The notes beneath the pieces are model-generated. The model was not told the origin of the DNA. It made no database searches and was given only the letters and a program-made list of their open reading frames with translations. The position numbers and the translations under genes are program-made. Source: CAZAGT01 sp964484515 (lineage in GTDB: Bacteria > Desulfobacterota > DSM-4660 > Desulfatiglandales > HGW-15). From it: a DNA stretch of 17,297 nucleotides. Numbering within the stretch: position 1 is the first letter of the stretch; each line of letters opens with the position of its first letter. Positions 7,306-13,890 of this stretch are shown piece after piece. The DNA is taken from the NCBI GenBank assembly GCA_964484515.1, contig CAZAGT010000076.1, positions 1 to 17,297 on the forward strand. The letters run 5' to 3'.

Positions 7306-7830
7306 TTACGGCTTCTGATGCGAGTGGCCCGGGACCACCAACGGCACGTGCATTTCCGCCAGGATCCCCGCCGGCACCGCACACCTCTTTGGACGTGAAG
7401 GCTGGGGCTTATCCGCTTCCATGCCCATATCGTAGACGGTCACAACAACGTCCCGGTGGCCTTTCAGATAACGGATGATCTCCCTTCCGGGTTCCCCGGT
7501 TCGCAACGTGACGTGACACGGAACCCCTTCTTTTTCCGCTTCCGTAACCAACGGAGACAAATTTTCCATGGCTCGTCTACCCAGCTCCATGGCAGCCTCA
7601 TGCTGCCCCGCTTCTGCAAAGGCAACCGCTGACATGGAGTCCTCCATGGAGCGCCGCGCCCTGCTCGCTTTGTCCTGGAGCCCTTTCAAACGCCCCCGCA
7701 CGCTGCTACCGAGTCTGATGACCTGGAGGATGCTCAGCTCGGCCTTAATGCGGGAGCAGAGTTCCGCGGCATAGTGAAAGACCTTATGACGCGGGGCAAC
7801 CCCTTCGATCGCCAGCAACACCTTTTCCAC
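7306..7830 (-). CDS. UspA-family universal stress protein with internal FAEAG insert
   Basis: 174 residues from a GTG start, with AGGAGG 6 bases upstream. The start EKVLLAIEG plus YAAELCSRIKAELSILQVI (20-38) is a typical UspA first strand and helix. The second half (about 92-170) contains PCHVTLRTGEPGREIIRYL (104-122), then DVVVTVYD, and closes with AEMHVPLVVPG, the usual final USP strand. Between the halves sits a helical stretch (about 46-92) with SAVAFAEAGQHEAAMEL (67-83), the motif shared with both neighbours. The canonical nucleotide loop near the C-terminus is altered (DMGMEADKPQ in place of GxxG), so ATP binding is uncertain. It begins 10 bases after the small upstream gene. Confidence 0.85.
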   Translation of the reverse strand: MEKVLLAIEGVAPRHKVFHYAAELCSRIKAELSILQVIRLGSSVRGRLKGLQDKASRARRSMEDSMSAVAFAEAGQHEAAMELGRRAMENLSPLVTEAEKEGVPCHVTLRTGEPGREIIRYLKGHRDVVVTVYDMGMEADKPQPSRPKRCAVPAGILAEMHVPLVVPGHSHQKP

Positions 7831-7840
7831 AGGCCTCCTC

Positions 7841-8026
7841 CTACACGTTTAGGGTTGGGCGATTGTCGGCGCGCCTCTCTTCTCTCCGGTCGAGTTTCTT
7901 ATGTGGGCGTTTCTTGATCTGTCGACCCAACATCTCAAGCGCGGTATCTGGATAACCCGCCTCGGCAAACGTAAGGGCCACCATCCATCGGTCAAACTTT
8001 TCGATCCAATCCTTTCGCTGAAACAT
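7841..8026 (-). CDS. 61-residue FAEAG-motif protein
   Basis: A small soluble protein, MFQRKDWIEKFDRWMVALTF followed by AEAGYPDTALEML and a strongly basic tail (KKRPHKKLDRREERR). Its core at residues 16-33 is the same FAEAG helix seen in the next two gene products, here without any USP fold. The ATG at 8026 is preceded by GGGAGAGG; a GTG two codons earlier is possible but too close to that site. It is the first gene of the operon, directly behind a sigma-54 promoter. Similar short FAEAG proteins are, to my recollection, common in Desulfobacterota, without known function. An adaptor or dimerisation role is a guess. Confidence 0.65.
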   Translation of the reverse strand: MFQRKDWIEKFDRWMVALTFAEAGYPDTALEMLGRQIKKRPHKKLDRREERRADNRPTLNV

Positions 8027-8053
8027 GATCACCCTCTCCCGCTACATATTTTG

Positions 8054-8074
8054 TTTGCCTTGCTATAGGGCAAA
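8054..8074. other. Inverted repeat overlapping the promoter -12 element
   Basis: TTTGCC (8054-8059) and GGCAAA (8069-8074) are perfect inverted arms around a 9-base spacer. The right arm covers the -12 GC of the sigma-54 promoter and the left arm falls at the expected transcription start. It could be a repressor site or chance. Confidence 0.35.
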
Positions 8075-8084
8075 TCGCATGCCA
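8070..8084 (-). promoter_or_regulatory. Sigma-54 (-24/-12) promoter for the stress-protein operon
   Basis: On the minus strand the sequence is TGGCATGCGATTTGC. It matches the sigma-54 consensus TGGCAYRNNNNTTGC closely, except for T in place of the first T-adjacent spacer choice, and has the required 10 bases between GG and GC. The start would fall near 8058, about 32 bases before the first gene's ATG. It is the only convincing match I found in the gaps between genes. Confidence 0.78.
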
Positions 8085-8108
8085 GCACGCGGAATTAGAC
8101 CTATCTAT

Positions 8109-8155
8109 CTGAAATTATGATTTATTTTGGATGAAGCACGGCTTTGAAATTTCAG
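8109..8155. promoter_or_regulatory. Candidate enhancer sites upstream of the sigma-54 promoter
   Basis: TGAAATTTCA (8145-8154) is a perfect 10-base palindrome centred about 90 bases upstream of the expected sigma-54 start. CTGAAATT (8109-8116) and AATTTCAG (8148-8155) form a further matched pair. Sigma-54 activators usually bind dyads 80-150 bases upstream, so this is a sensible site for the NtrC-type regulator. The sequence is AT-rich, so chance is not excluded. Confidence 0.4.
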
Positions 8156-8386
8156 TGGCGAGCGTTACAATGTGAAACAATCAGAGAAATCAAAAAAGAT
8201 ATTTCAATAAATTCAGTATACTATGGACTATTGCGGACTCGAACGCCTCTATTGCAGATTGTAACGATTTGTTTTTGGACACGCATCTCGAAGGGCGATC
8301 TCGACCGGCGAGCACGGATTAATCGGTTGCCGTCGACCCAGGAGCCGTTTAATATAAGGCCACTGACCCAAGGCCGAGGTAACGTG

Positions 8387-10396
8387 ATGCGGATATTCAA
8401 GAAGGGTGAAGAGACCGAGCAGATGGCGACCGAATTGGTCGAATTGAGGGAGACCGTCCTCGAGACCGGGATGCCGCATCCGGTCGAAAAGGTGGCCTTG
8501 AAGGAGCTGGACAAACTTTCCAAGATGAATCCGTCCGCTACGGAATACACCATCGGGATCAACTATATCGACTATCTTGTGAGTCTGCCGTGGCACAAAG
8601 TGACGGAAGACAACCTCGATATCCAAAGGGCCGAGGCGATCCTCGATGAGGATCACTACGGCCTGGGCGAAATCAAGGACCGCATCCTGGAATACTTGGC
8701 CGTCCGGGTGCTGAAGCTTTCCCGCAAACACAGGATCTTGGTTGTGGACGATGAAAAAATGACCCGGATGAATCTGGAGCACGTCCTGGCCAAGGAGGGG
8801 TACATCGTAGCGACGGCGGCCGGCGGCGTAGAGGCACTCGAACTCCTTCAAGAAACCGGCTTTGATCTGGTTGTGACCGATCTCAAGATGGAGAAGGTAG
8901 ACGGAATGGATGTCCTGGAGCGGGCCAAAGAAAGGGATCCGGCCGTCGAAGTGATTATGATCACGGGGTATGCCACCGTCCCCACCGCCGTGGAAGCCAT
9001 GCGAAAGGGATCATACTATTACCTGGGCAAGCCCTTCAAGTTGGACGAAATCAGATCCACGGTGAAAAGGTCTCTCGCCAAGAAGACGGCTCAACTGGAG
9101 TCGCGGGGCCCGATCCTCTGTTTTGTAGGCCCGCCGGGCACCGGGAAGACCTCGCTGGGAAAATCGATCGCTAGGAGCCTGGAGCGGAAATTCATTCGCG
9201 TCTCCGTGGCCGGGATGAAGGATGAAGCCGAGATCAGGGGACATCGCAGAAGTTACGTAGGAGCGCTGCCCGGCAAGATCATCCAGGAGATTCGGCGCAC
9301 GGAATCCAGGAACCCGGTCTTTATGTTGGATGAGATCGACAAGATCGGACAGGATTTCAAAGGTGATCCGGCCTCCGCGCTGCTGGAGGTCCTGGATCCC
9401 GAGCAGAATACCCATTTCATGGATCATTACCTGGATGTACCCTTCGACCTCTCAAAGGTGCTGTTTATTGCCACCGCCAACACCACCGACCCTATTCCTC
9501 GGCCGCTGCTGGATCGAATGGAAGTACTTCCCCTGAGCGGTTATACCGAGGAAGAAAAGGAGCAGATCGCCTTCACGTACCTCATCCCGCGGGCGATTGA
9601 AGAGGCCGGTCTTTCCAATCATCCCCTTGTCTTCGAAGCGGAATCGGTCCACAAGATCATCAGGGAATATACCAGGGAGGCCGGACTGCGAAATCTGCAG
9701 CGACAGATCGCATCGATCTGTAGAAAAACGGCTAGAGAGCTTCTGAAGAAAGGGGGGCAGGAGATGTCTCCGCGGATTATCCCCGGGCTCGTCGAAGATC
9801 TCTTGGGCCCCCCGAGGTTCTATTTCGAGGTGGCCGCCGCAAGGGACAGGATCGGGGTCAGTACGGCCTTGGCGTGGACCGAGACCGGCGGAGAGATCCT
9901 CTTCGTCGAAGCCACAAAGATGAAGGGGAAAAATCGGCTGATCCTGACCGGATCTTTGGGCGACGTCATGAAGGAATCAGCCCAGGCGGCGCTGAGCTAT
10001 ATCCGCAGCCACACGCAGCAATTCAACATTGAAGAGAGCTTCTTCGATGGGCACGATATCCACATCCACGTTCCCGCCGGAGCGATCCCGAAGGACGGGC
10101 CGTCTGCAGGCCTGGCCATTGCGGTGGCCCTCCTCTCCCTGCTCGTAGAGCGTCCTTGTCGAAGAGACGTCGCCTTGACCGGAGAATTGACCCTCAGCGG
10201 CCGGATCCTCCCGGTCGGTGGTGTCAAGGAGAAGCTCCTCGCGGCTCATCGTGCCGGCGTAAAGCGGGTGGTTTTTCCAGCCAGAAACGAGTCGGACCTA
10301 AGGGATATCGCCGACAACATCAAAAAGGATCTCGACATTGTGACAAGCGATGAAATGCGAGAGATCGTGAATCAGGTCCTGCGGCAGGACGGTTGA
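8387..10396 (+). CDS. Receiver-Lon fusion: Lon-type protease with a CheY-like domain in place of the LON domain
   Basis: 669 residues from the ATG at 8387, with GAGG 8 bases upstream. Residues 1-115 match the helical segment before the Lon ATPase (MNPSATEYTIGINYIDYLVS, DEDHYGLGEIKDRILEYLAV). The roughly 200-residue LON substrate-binding domain is absent. A complete receiver follows at about 117-231: D121/D122, phospho-acceptor D165, T193, K215. It sits where canonical Lon goes directly from EYLAVRKL to GPILCFVGPPG. The AAA+ module has Walker A GPPGTGKT (248-255), Walker B FMLDEID (D315, E316), sensor-1 N365, R377 and sensor-2 R435. The protease domain has catalytic S573 in PKDGPSAG and K614 in GGVKEKLLAAHR. 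All catalytic parts look intact, so this should be a cytoplasmic ATP-dependent serine protease whose ATPase may be switched by phosphorylation. It is transcribed alone, divergent from the stress operon. Architecture is certain; regulation is inferred. Confidence 0.95.
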   Translation: MRIFKKGEETEQMATELVELRETVLETGMPHPVEKVALKELDKLSKMNPSATEYTIGINYIDYLVSLPWHKVTEDNLDIQRAEAILDEDHYGLGEIKDRILEYLAVRVLKLSRKHRILVVDDEKMTRMNLEHVLAKEGYIVATAAGGVEALELLQETGFDLVVTDLKMEKVDGMDVLERAKERDPAVEVIMITGYATVPTAVEAMRKGSYYYLGKPFKLDEIRSTVKRSLAKKTAQLESRGPILCFVGPPGTGKTSLGKSIARSLERKFIRVSVAGMKDEAEIRGHRRSYVGALPGKIIQEIRRTESRNPVFMLDEIDKIGQDFKGDPASALLEVLDPEQNTHFMDHYLDVPFDLSKVLFIATANTTDPIPRPLLDRMEVLPLSGYTEEEKEQIAFTYLIPRAIEEAGLSNHPLVFEAESVHKIIREYTREAGLRNLQRQIASICRKTARELLKKGGQEMSPRIIPGLVEDLLGPPRFYFEVAAARDRIGVSTALAWTETGGEILFVEATKMKGKNRLILTGSLGDVMKESAQAALSYIRSHTQQFNIEESFFDGHDIHIHVPAGAIPKDGPSAGLAIAVALLSLLVERPCRRDVALTGELTLSGRILPVGGVKEKLLAAHRAGVKRVVFPARNESDLRDIADNIKKDLDIVTSDEMREIVNQVLRQDG

Positions 10397-10410
10397 TGCC
10401 TGCCGAAGCT

Positions 10411-10450
10411 GTTGAAAAATCGACTTCTCTGAGGCTGATGGAAAATGTCC
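10411..10450 (+). repeat. Dispersed repeat, matching 17001-17040
   Basis: 33 of 40 bases agree with 17001-17040 in the same orientation, and the last 20 (10431-10450) are identical. The two copies lie 6.6 kb apart, both in gene-free sequence just after a gene. The match ends sharply at the right edge. It looks like an end or a conserved block of a short mobile or intergenic repeat. Confidence 0.7.
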
Positions 10451-10628
10451 ATCCCGCTCTCTTCCAGCGGCCGCCGTCGTCTACTTCGTGCTTGTCGTTT
10501 CGCTCCTCCGCCTGGGGACGATCCTCCTCCGCCGGTGCACGATGGACCATTCACCTCAATGCCCTGTACAGTTCTTGGGGGTCATTGTAACCGTGCTTTT
10601 TGTCTTTTTGACAGAGAAGTTGATTTTA
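10416..10628 (+). pseudogene. Possible IS4-type transposase N-terminal scrap
   Basis: One frame is open from 10416 to a stop at 10626-10628. It encodes SRSLPAAAVVYFVLVVSLL, which resembles the LPA-x-VV-YYV-x-ALALF block at the N-terminus of IS4-type transposases. Nothing after it fits the family, and no start codon or catalytic DDE residues are present. The frame begins inside the dispersed repeat, which would fit an insertion-sequence remnant. This is a weak call based on one short motif. Confidence 0.25.
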
Positions 10629-10686
10629 TAGCCCGATGTGGTAGATTTCTCCGATGGAATGACAAGTGAAGTGCAACGCTTGATAT

Positions 10687-10762
10687 GAGAGGGTCGGAAG
10701 GGATTGATTTTCTTGTAAGTATGTGAGGATATTCATAGTTTCGAATCCCACCCCCTCTACCG
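10687..10762 (+). pseudogene. Degraded tRNA (tRNA-Ser-like relic)
   Basis: The 3' part TTCGAATCCCACCC (10740-10753) is identical to 701-714 in tRNA-Ser(CGA), and CCCTCT then pairs with AGAGGG at 10688-10693, as an acceptor stem would. The 5' part, GAGAGGGTCGGAAG, also resembles the tRNA-Ser 5' end. The D, anticodon and variable arms cannot be folded, and the T stem is broken on its 5' side. It may be the scar of an insertion at tRNA-Ser, or an old duplicate. Confidence 0.4.
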
Positions 10763-10948
10763 GAAATACAACCGCTCACCGATTCTCCACCCAGGCTGGC
10801 AAAGGGGCCCCCAAGAACGTGCACTCGCGCTGCAGGGGTGGCCCGGGAACATAGGGCCTGATTTGACAGGGACGACAGCCGGCAATTGTCTTATTTCGAT
10901 CTAGCTGTCGAATGGTCTGCGGGGTACGATAGGCAGAAACCCATGCCC

Positions 10949-11042
10949 GGAGAGATGTCCGAGTTGGCTGAAGGAGCGCGACTGGAAATCGCGTGTGCCG
11001 CTAATCGCGGCACCGAGGGTTCGAATCCCTCTCTCTCCGCCA
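10949..11042 (+). tRNA. tRNA-Ser, anticodon GGA
   Basis: A 94-base class II tRNA with encoded CCA (11040-11042). Acceptor GGAGAGA (10949-10955) pairs with TCTCTCC (11032-11038). The anticodon stem CGCGA/TCGCG encloses CTGGAAA, giving anticodon GGA at 10984-10986, which reads UCC and UCU. The variable arm TGCCGCTAATCGCGGCA forms its own stem, and the T arm has TTCGAAT. It lies 130 bases before dnaX. Together with the tRNA-Ser(CGA) it brackets the roughly 10-kb inserted-looking block. Confidence 0.97.
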
Positions 11043-11172
11043 TACTAGCTTCTCCAGCGAGCCGTCTCCTTTTATTGGGGATCGAAGGTATGAAATCCCC
11101 AATCATTCCTTACCGTCCATGTGATATGCCGGATTCGGGCATCCAATCCCCGGAAAAGGATAGTCGTGACCT

Positions 11173-12858
11173 ATGCCTTATGAAGTCTTAGCCAGAAAAT
11201 GGCGTCCCCAGGTCTTTGAGGATGTCATTGGCCAGGATCATATTACCCAGACCCTGATGAATGCCATCAAGAGCGACCGAACCGCGCACGCGTATCTGTT
11301 CAGCGGTGTCCGCGGCGTGGGTAAGACCTCGGTGGCAAGAATCTTGGCCAAGGCCATGAACTGTCCGGAAGGAGAACCCGGTATCCCCTGCAACCAATGC
11401 CATGTTTGTGCGGAAATAACCCAGGGCTCTTCGGTAGATGTTCAAGAGATCGACGGGGCCTCCAACCGGGGCGTCGATGAGATCAGAGAGCTCAGGGAAA
11501 ATATCAAGTTCATGCCTTCCGGAGGGAAGTTCCGGATATACATCATCGACGAAGTCCATATGCTGACCAAGGAGGCCTTTAATGCACTGCTCAAGACCCT
11601 TGAGGAACCTCCTCCTCACGCCAAATTCTTTTTCGCCACGACCGAGCCTCACAAAGTGCCGGTTACAATCCTGTCGAGGTGTCAGCGGTTCGATTTCAAG
11701 CGCATCGCCTTGAGCAAGATCGTGGATCATCTCGAGAGGATAACGAAGGCCGAGGGGATTGACTTGAGTCGCGCAGGTTTGACGTTGATCGCCCGTGAGG
11801 CCGAGGGGAGCATGCGGGATGCGGAGAGTCTCCTCGATCAGGTGGTGGCGTTCGCCGGGAACAGGGTGGAGACTGAACATATTACGGACATCTTGGGCAT
11901 CGTGGACCGGGATTTACTCTCAGAGTCGTCACTGGCAATCATAGAGGGGTCCTCCCAGAGATGCGTGGAGATCGTCAACCGGGTCTACAACCAGGGGTAT
12001 GACATCAAAGAGTACTACAAGGCCCTGATGGATCAGTTTCGAAACATCCTCATCGGCCTCGTGGCGCCCCAAGGCGATCTGCTCGATATCTCGGATGACG
12101 AGATCAATGAGATCAAGCGCCAGGGCGAGATGGCCGGAATCGAGAAAGTCCAGCAATGCCTCAATCTGCTCATTGCGCGAGAGGAAGATTTGAGATACAC
12201 GTCCCATCCGCGATTGGTCCTGGAGACCATTATGATTGCGTTGTGCCGGTTAGGCGAAGTCTTCTCCTTTGATGACCTTATCCGGAAAATAGGAGCGTTG
12301 GAGCAGCGGCTATCGGGCTCAGTTCCATCAAGACCGGAGCTAGAGGGTGAAGCGCCGTCCGGTCGCCTAGCTGATCAACCACTCGAATGGAAGAGGGAAG
12401 AAAAGGAGATGCAGGCCTTGCAGCCGTCTGCGGAGACCTGTCAGCAAGATTGGGAGGGGCTGCTGAAATTCCTGCAGACCAAGAACGGTCCGATGGCGAA
12501 CATTCTCAGGGGATGGCGCCTGCATGGTCTGAACAATGATGTCCTTGAGATCTCCAGAGGCGTTTCATCCTTCTCCTCCAGCTATCTCGACGAGCCGGAA
12601 CGCCTTGAAAGGCTGGCGGAGTATTGCCGTGAATTCTTTGGCCGCGAGATCAAAATCAAGATCGTGGCGAGCCATGTCGAAGGCGATCCCGATGGCGGAA
12701 AACCGAAAGAGCCAAGCCCGGTGAAAATCGAACAAAGCCCGATTGAAGCGGCTCCGCCGGTACGGAATGTCCTAGAGATCTTTGAAGGACGGATAAGAGC
12801 AAAGGTGCCTGCCAAGACAGGTAGTCAGGGGCCTAACGCTCAGAAGACGAAGAGGTGA
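11173..12858 (+). CDS. dnaX: DNA polymerase III subunits gamma/tau
   Basis: A 561-residue clamp-loader ATPase that opens the sliding clamp and ties the replicative polymerases together. The N-terminus LARKWRPQVFEDVIGQDHI is diagnostic. Walker A is GVRGVGKT (45-52); the zinc module uses C64, C73, C76 and C79; Walker B is IIDEVHM (124-130); and the SRC motif is at 168-170. The C-terminal third (about 375-561) is variable and charged, as in tau. AAAAGGA lies about 12 bases before the ATG. I found no A-AAA-AAG slip site, so a frameshifted gamma form like that of E. coli is not supported. It leads the dnaX-ybaB-recR cluster. Confidence 0.97.
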   Translation: MPYEVLARKWRPQVFEDVIGQDHITQTLMNAIKSDRTAHAYLFSGVRGVGKTSVARILAKAMNCPEGEPGIPCNQCHVCAEITQGSSVDVQEIDGASNRGVDEIRELRENIKFMPSGGKFRIYIIDEVHMLTKEAFNALLKTLEEPPPHAKFFFATTEPHKVPVTILSRCQRFDFKRIALSKIVDHLERITKAEGIDLSRAGLTLIAREAEGSMRDAESLLDQVVAFAGNRVETEHITDILGIVDRDLLSESSLAIIEGSSQRCVEIVNRVYNQGYDIKEYYKALMDQFRNILIGLVAPQGDLLDISDDEINEIKRQGEMAGIEKVQQCLNLLIAREEDLRYTSHPRLVLETIMIALCRLGEVFSFDDLIRKIGALEQRLSGSVPSRPELEGEAPSGRLADQPLEWKREEKEMQALQPSAETCQQDWEGLLKFLQTKNGPMANILRGWRLHGLNNDVLEISRGVSSFSSSYLDEPERLERLAEYCREFFGREIKIKIVASHVEGDPDGGKPKEPSPVKIEQSPIEAAPPVRNVLEIFEGRIRAKVPAKTGSQGPNAQKTKR

Positions 12859-12943
12859 CCATCTTGCTTCCCGAAATTTGGCAGGTGTGGTCTCCTTTGA
12901 ATTTATGCAAAAACCGCTAATCAAACGCAAGGAGGAATGAACC

Positions 12944-13276
12944 GTGAAAGGGATTCCAAATATGGGAAATCTCATGAAACAGGCCCAGCAGTTTCAGGCC
13001 AAAATGACGAAGCTTCAGGAGGAACTGGGCGACCGGACCGTTGAGGCTTCCGCCGGTGGTGGGATGGTCACGGTCATCGCGAATGGTCGGCAAGAGGTCG
13101 TTTCCGTCAAGATCGACCCGGAGGTCATTGATCCTGCTGATGCCGAGATGTTGCAGGACCTTATCCAAGCCGCAGTCAACGATGCCCTTACGAGGGCGAA
13201 AAACATGGTCAACGAAGAGATGGGGAAGCTCACGAGGGGGTTGAACATTCCCAATATCCCAGGCCTGATGGGGTGA
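12944..13276 (+). CDS. ybaB: YbaB/EbfC nucleoid-associated protein
   Basis: A 110-residue small DNA-binding protein that dimerises and coats the nucleoid. The N-terminal helix MGNLMKQAQQFQAKMTKLQE (6-25) and the later AGGGMVTVIANGRQEVVSVK (37-56) are family hallmarks. The start is GTG at 12944, with GGAGG 8 bases upstream; a nearby ATG at 12937 is out of frame. It sits between dnaX and recR, as in many bacteria, and its stop overlaps the recR start (TGATG), implying translational coupling. Confidence 0.95.
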   Translation: MKGIPNMGNLMKQAQQFQAKMTKLQEELGDRTVEASAGGGMVTVIANGRQEVVSVKIDPEVIDPADAEMLQDLIQAAVNDALTRAKNMVNEEMGKLTRGLNIPNIPGLMG

Positions 13277-13890
13277 TGTCCGTCATGGGAATTTACCCAC
13301 CACCCCTTGAGCGGCTTATCGAGCATTTGGCCCGGTTGCCTGGAATCGGACAGAAGTCCGCGACCCGAGTTGCGCTTCACGTCTTGAAGACCGATCGTAG
13401 ACTGGCGGAGGGCCTGGCCGCCAGCCTGCTTGAGGTGAAGGATAAGATCAGGTTCTGTTCAATCTGTTTCAATTTCACCGATGTGGATCCCTGTCCAATT
13501 TGCACTGACCCCAACCGGGCTAACGGGATCATCTGCATCGTTGAGGGCCCGGGTGACCAGCTTGCGATTGAGGGGTCGGGGATCTTCAAGGGGCGATATC
13601 ACGTTCTCCAGGGCGTCCTTGCCCCTCTTGACGGAACTGGTCCAGAGGATTTGAAGATCGGTGAGTTGCTCAAGCGGGTCGACAAGGAAGGTGTCAACGA
13701 GGTCATCCTCGCGACCAACCCTACCGCAGAGGGAGAGGCAACGGCCTCCTATCTGCTCCAGTTACTCAATGATAAAGACCTCAAGATTACTCGCATCGCC
13801 CTTGGGGTTCCCATGGGGGCTGATCTCAAGTACATGGACACCATGACCCTCCAACACGCTCTCAACAGTCGAACGTCTCTCTCGACATGA
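13276..13890 (+). CDS. recR: Recombination mediator RecR
   Basis: 204 residues. RecR works with RecO (and RecF) to load RecA onto SSB-covered gaps. A helix-hairpin-helix LPGIGQKSA (21-29) is followed by a four-Cys zinc finger (C61, C64, C73, C76) and a Toprim domain starting at GIICIVEGPGD (84-94), ending with the Walker-B-like GVPMGADL. The ATG at 13276 overlaps the ybaB stop; GTG at 13273 and ATG at 13285 are alternatives. The C-terminus overlaps the following oxidase gene by ATGA. Confidence 0.96.
   Translation: MSVMGIYPPPLERLIEHLARLPGIGQKSATRVALHVLKTDRRLAEGLAASLLEVKDKIRFCSICFNFTDVDPCPICTDPNRANGIICIVEGPGDQLAIEGSGIFKGRYHVLQGVLAPLDGTGPEDLKIGELLKRVDKEGVNEVILATNPTAEGEATASYLLQLLNDKDLKITRIALGVPMGADLKYMDTMTLQHALNSRTSLST

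Larger units (their letters stand above)
8027..8386. promoter_or_regulatory. Divergent control region between the stress operon and the REC-Lon gene
   Basis: About 360 bases separate the divergent genes. This region holds the sigma-54 promoter, the inverted repeat over it and the TGAAATTTCA palindrome. Bases 8100-8280 are clearly more AT-rich than the surroundings. TATACT at 8217-8222 could be a -10 for the protease gene, but no good -35 stands in front of it. The frame leading into the protease is open from 8144, yet its 81 upstream codons look unlike any Lon sequence. Confidence 0.5.
10397..10948. other. Gene-free stretch with repeat and relic sequences
   Basis: About 550 bases between the protease gene and tRNA-Ser(GGA) hold no convincing gene. 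They hold a copy of a dispersed repeat, a possible transposase scrap and a degraded tRNA. Open frames here are short and lack ribosome binding sites. TTGACA at 10863-10868 could be a -35 element for the tRNA, but no clear -10 lies at the right distance. No SRP RNA signature was found, although that RNA often lies near dnaX. Confidence 0.6.

Noticed and set aside
8144..8386. An N-terminal extension of 81 residues on the Lon fusion, in the same open frame
   Set aside because: It has no Lon or receiver resemblance, is AT-rich like a control region, overlaps the candidate enhancer palindrome, and the ATG at 8387 has a good ribosome site.
10680..10940. An SRP (4.5S) RNA gene near dnaX
   Set aside because: The location would fit, and GGTCGGAAGGG is loosely reminiscent, but the conserved GGAA-tetraloop stem and asymmetric loop could not be built on either strand.
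10886..11191. Plus-strand frame of 101 residues across tRNA-Ser(GGA)
   Set aside because: It is a chance frame through the tRNA. Unlike tadA it has no recognisable domain before the tRNA and no ribosome site.
12391..12858. A programmed frameshift in dnaX producing gamma
   Set aside because: No A-AAA-AAG or similar slip site with a following stem was found; GAA-AAG in 12403-12408 is not a slippery heptamer.
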